Below are positions 5,410-6,979 of a stretch of DNA of 6,979 bases, one piece after another. The notes below the pieces were generated by a model. The model made no database searches, was not told where the DNA came from, and saw nothing but the letters and a program-made list of their open reading frames with translations. Within the stretch, counting starts at the first letter, position 1. Each line of letters opens with the position of its first letter. The stretch is taken from positions 1 to 6,979 of the forward strand of contig CAYUIQ010000348.1 of the NCBI GenBank assembly GCA_964444795.1, written 5' to 3'. The position numbers and the translations under genes are program-made. Origin of the DNA: JABMRP01 sp964444795 (lineage in GTDB: Bacteria > Planctomycetota > Planctomycetia > Pirellulales > Thermoguttaceae).

Positions 5410-6954
5410 ATGATTCGAGTTTATAACACGCTGAGTAAGTCGAAAGAACCGTTCGAGCCGGTCACGCCGGGCGAGGTGGGTATCTACCTTTGCGGGCCGA
5501 CCGTCTACAAGCCGAGCCACATCGGCCACATGGTCGGGCCGGTAATCTTCGACACGGTCAAACGCTACCTCACCTACAACGGCTTCGAGGTGACCTGGGT
5601 GGTCAATATCACCGACGTCGACGACAAGCTGATCGTTCGATCCGGCGAGTTGGGTACCTCGATGGCCGATCTGGCCGCGAAGATGACCGGCGATTACTTG
5701 CATTGCCTGGAACTGATGGGCGTCGACACGATTGACCATCAGCCCCGGGCGACCGACCACATGGACGAGATCATCCGCTTTACCTCGGAGTTGGTCGAGA
5801 AGGGATTCGCCTACGCGTCCGAAGGCGATGTCTACTTCGAGGTGGGTAAGGATTCCGAATACGGCAAGCTGACCAATCGCAGTGCCGACGAAATGCAAGG
5901 CGAAGGGGGTGGCACCGCCGGACGCAAACGGGCGGCGGCCGACTTCGCGCTGTGGAAATCCTCCAAACCGGGTGAACCCTCCTGGGAAAGTCCCTGGGGA
6001 CCCGGTCGGCCGGGGTGGCACATCGAGTGCTCCGCCATGAGCCGGCGGATTCTTGGTAAGACCTTCGACATCCACGGTGGCGGGCTCGATCTGACTTTCC
6101 CCCATCACGAGAACGAAATTGCCCAAAGCGAATCGTGTCACAGCCAGCCGATGGCCAAGTACTGGATGCACAACGGGCTGATGCAGGCCTCCAGCGAGGT
6201 CGGCAAACTGGGCGGCCGCGACACCCGCGCCGCCGACATGAGTCAAGAGGAGCAAGAGGCCGGAAAACTGGCCGGCTCGCAGGGCGCCCAGTCGTTTCTC
6301 GAACTGCTGGGGCAGAACAATCTCGAGCCGGAGACGGTCCGATTCTTTCTCCTTTCGACCCACTATCGCCGGCCCATCGACTTCAGCGTCGAGCGTATTC
6401 GCGAGGTGGGCAGCGGACTGGAAACGTTCTACCGCTTCTTCAAACGATTCCAGCGGATCACCGGCCGAAGCGTCTACGACATCAGCCCGCCGTCGACACG
6501 GGAAGCGGGCAAGCTCACCCCGGGCGACGACCCGCTGCTCGGCACCTTGGCCGAACATCGGACCCGATTTCTCGACGCCATGGACGACGACTTCAACACC
6601 GGCGGAGCGGTCGGCAGTCTCTTCGAGTTGGTTCGGGCGCTGAACAAGTACTGCGACGGTGAGAAACTGGAAGAGGGCGAACCGCCGGCCGAGAAACTCG
6701 ACACGTTGACCGCCGGAGTCACCACGCTGCGGGAGTTGGCGGCCATCTTGGGCGTGTTCCGCAAACCACCGCAAGAGACCTCCGGCGCCGACGACGAAGT
6801 GCTCGGCAAGCTCATGGAACTGGTGATCGACATCCGCGCCGAAAGCCGCAAGAAGAAGGACTTCGCCACGGCCGACAAGATCCGCGACGGGCTGATCGAC
6901 ATCGGTATCACCCTGGAAGACCGCCCCGGCGGAACGGATTGGACGTTGGAGTAG
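5410..6954 (+). CDS. cysS: Cysteinyl-tRNA synthetase with altered KMSKS loop
   Basis: A 514-residue class I aminoacyl-tRNA synthetase that charges tRNA-Cys with cysteine. The HIGH motif is HIGH at residues 37-40. The zinc site that selects cysteine is complete: C28, C207, H232 and E236, with the E. coli spacing between the last three. GWHIECSAMS and FPHHENEIAQS are family hallmarks. The KMSKS loop, however, reads KLAGS at 286-290 (nt 6265-6279), so the second lysine is glycine and the first serine is alanine. An insertion of about 25 residues (about 262-285) precedes it, partly explaining a length above the E. coli 461. The helical anticodon-binding region follows from about 310, and the C-terminus (ADKIRDGLIDIGITLED) is typical. 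The start is ATG 5410, 21 nt after ispF, with no Shine-Dalgarno sequence. The frame is intact throughout, so the altered loop is not a frameshift. Function is near certain; full activity is less so. Confidence 0.96.
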   Translation: MIRVYNTLSKSKEPFEPVTPGEVGIYLCGPTVYKPSHIGHMVGPVIFDTVKRYLTYNGFEVTWVVNITDVDDKLIVRSGELGTSMADLAAKMTGDYLHCLELMGVDTIDHQPRATDHMDEIIRFTSELVEKGFAYASEGDVYFEVGKDSEYGKLTNRSADEMQGEGGGTAGRKRAAADFALWKSSKPGEPSWESPWGPGRPGWHIECSAMSRRILGKTFDIHGGGLDLTFPHHENEIAQSESCHSQPMAKYWMHNGLMQASSEVGKLGGRDTRAADMSQEEQEAGKLAGSQGAQSFLELLGQNNLEPETVRFFLLSTHYRRPIDFSVERIREVGSGLETFYRFFKRFQRITGRSVYDISPPSTREAGKLTPGDDPLLGTLAEHRTRFLDAMDDDFNTGGAVGSLFELVRALNKYCDGEKLEEGEPPAEKLDTLTAGVTTLRELAAILGVFRKPPQETSGADDEVLGKLMELVIDIRAESRKKKDFATADKIRDGLIDIGITLEDRPGGTDWTLE

Positions 6955-6967
6955 TTTGGAATCGTTG

Positions 6968-6979
6968 AGATCGGAAGAG
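6968..6979 (+). other. Illumina adapter remnant at contig end
   Basis: The last 12 bases are AGATCGGAAGAG, identical to the first 12 bases of the standard Illumina TruSeq adapter. They sit exactly at the end of the window, where read-through of short fragments leaves untrimmed adapter. These bases should not be treated as genomic. Real sequence probably ends at or before 6967, about 13 nt after the cysS stop codon. Confidence 0.9.

Noticed and set aside
5350..6774. Minus-strand open frame (474 codons) opposite cysS
   Set aside because: cysS is unmistakable in the other strand. The long antisense frame follows from high GC at third positions and lacks family features.

Overview
The window looks like a contig end from a GC-rich bacterium, most likely a planctomycete or a relative. 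This placement rests on overall gene character: a long CysS with an insertion before its KMSKS loop, an EboC-like UbiA protein followed by a sugar-isomerase-like TIM barrel, and few Shine-Dalgarno sequences. It is not based on a marker-gene tree. The last 12 bases equal the start of the Illumina TruSeq adapter, so the sequence is a short-read assembly and those bases are probably not genomic.

Two divergent transcription units share one intergenic region. On the minus strand (4600 down to 46) lie five closely packed genes. They are an ABC ATPase of the DUF990-exporter type, two ABC-2 membrane proteins of equal length (278 aa each), a xylose-isomerase/AP-endonuclease-2-like TIM-barrel protein, and an EboC-like UbiA-family membrane protein. 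The first four are separated by only 4 to 5 nt. The ATPase and two permeases should form one heteromeric exporter. The TIM-barrel gene starts 4 nt after the second permease gene, and the UbiA gene follows after 42 nt. The layout suggests an exporter coupled to a small metabolite-handling module resembling part of the ebo cluster; the substrate cannot be read from the sequence.

On the plus strand lie ispF (MEP-pathway isoprenoid synthesis) and, 21 nt later, cysS (cysteinyl-tRNA synthetase). IspF appears complete, but the strong Shine-Dalgarno sequence before it has no ATG, GTG or TTG at the right distance, only ACG. CysS keeps its HIGH motif and all four zinc ligands, but its KMSKS loop reads KLAGS.

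The intergenic region (4601 to about 4872) holds a good -10 box for each unit and, between them, a 116-bp imperfect inverted repeat with about 46-nt arms, flanked by GAGTA/GAGTT. It resembles a MITE or a large REP-type element. The minus-strand -10 box is so close to the ATPase ATG that the mRNA may be leaderless. No rRNA, tRNA, CRISPR array or complete insertion sequence was seen.
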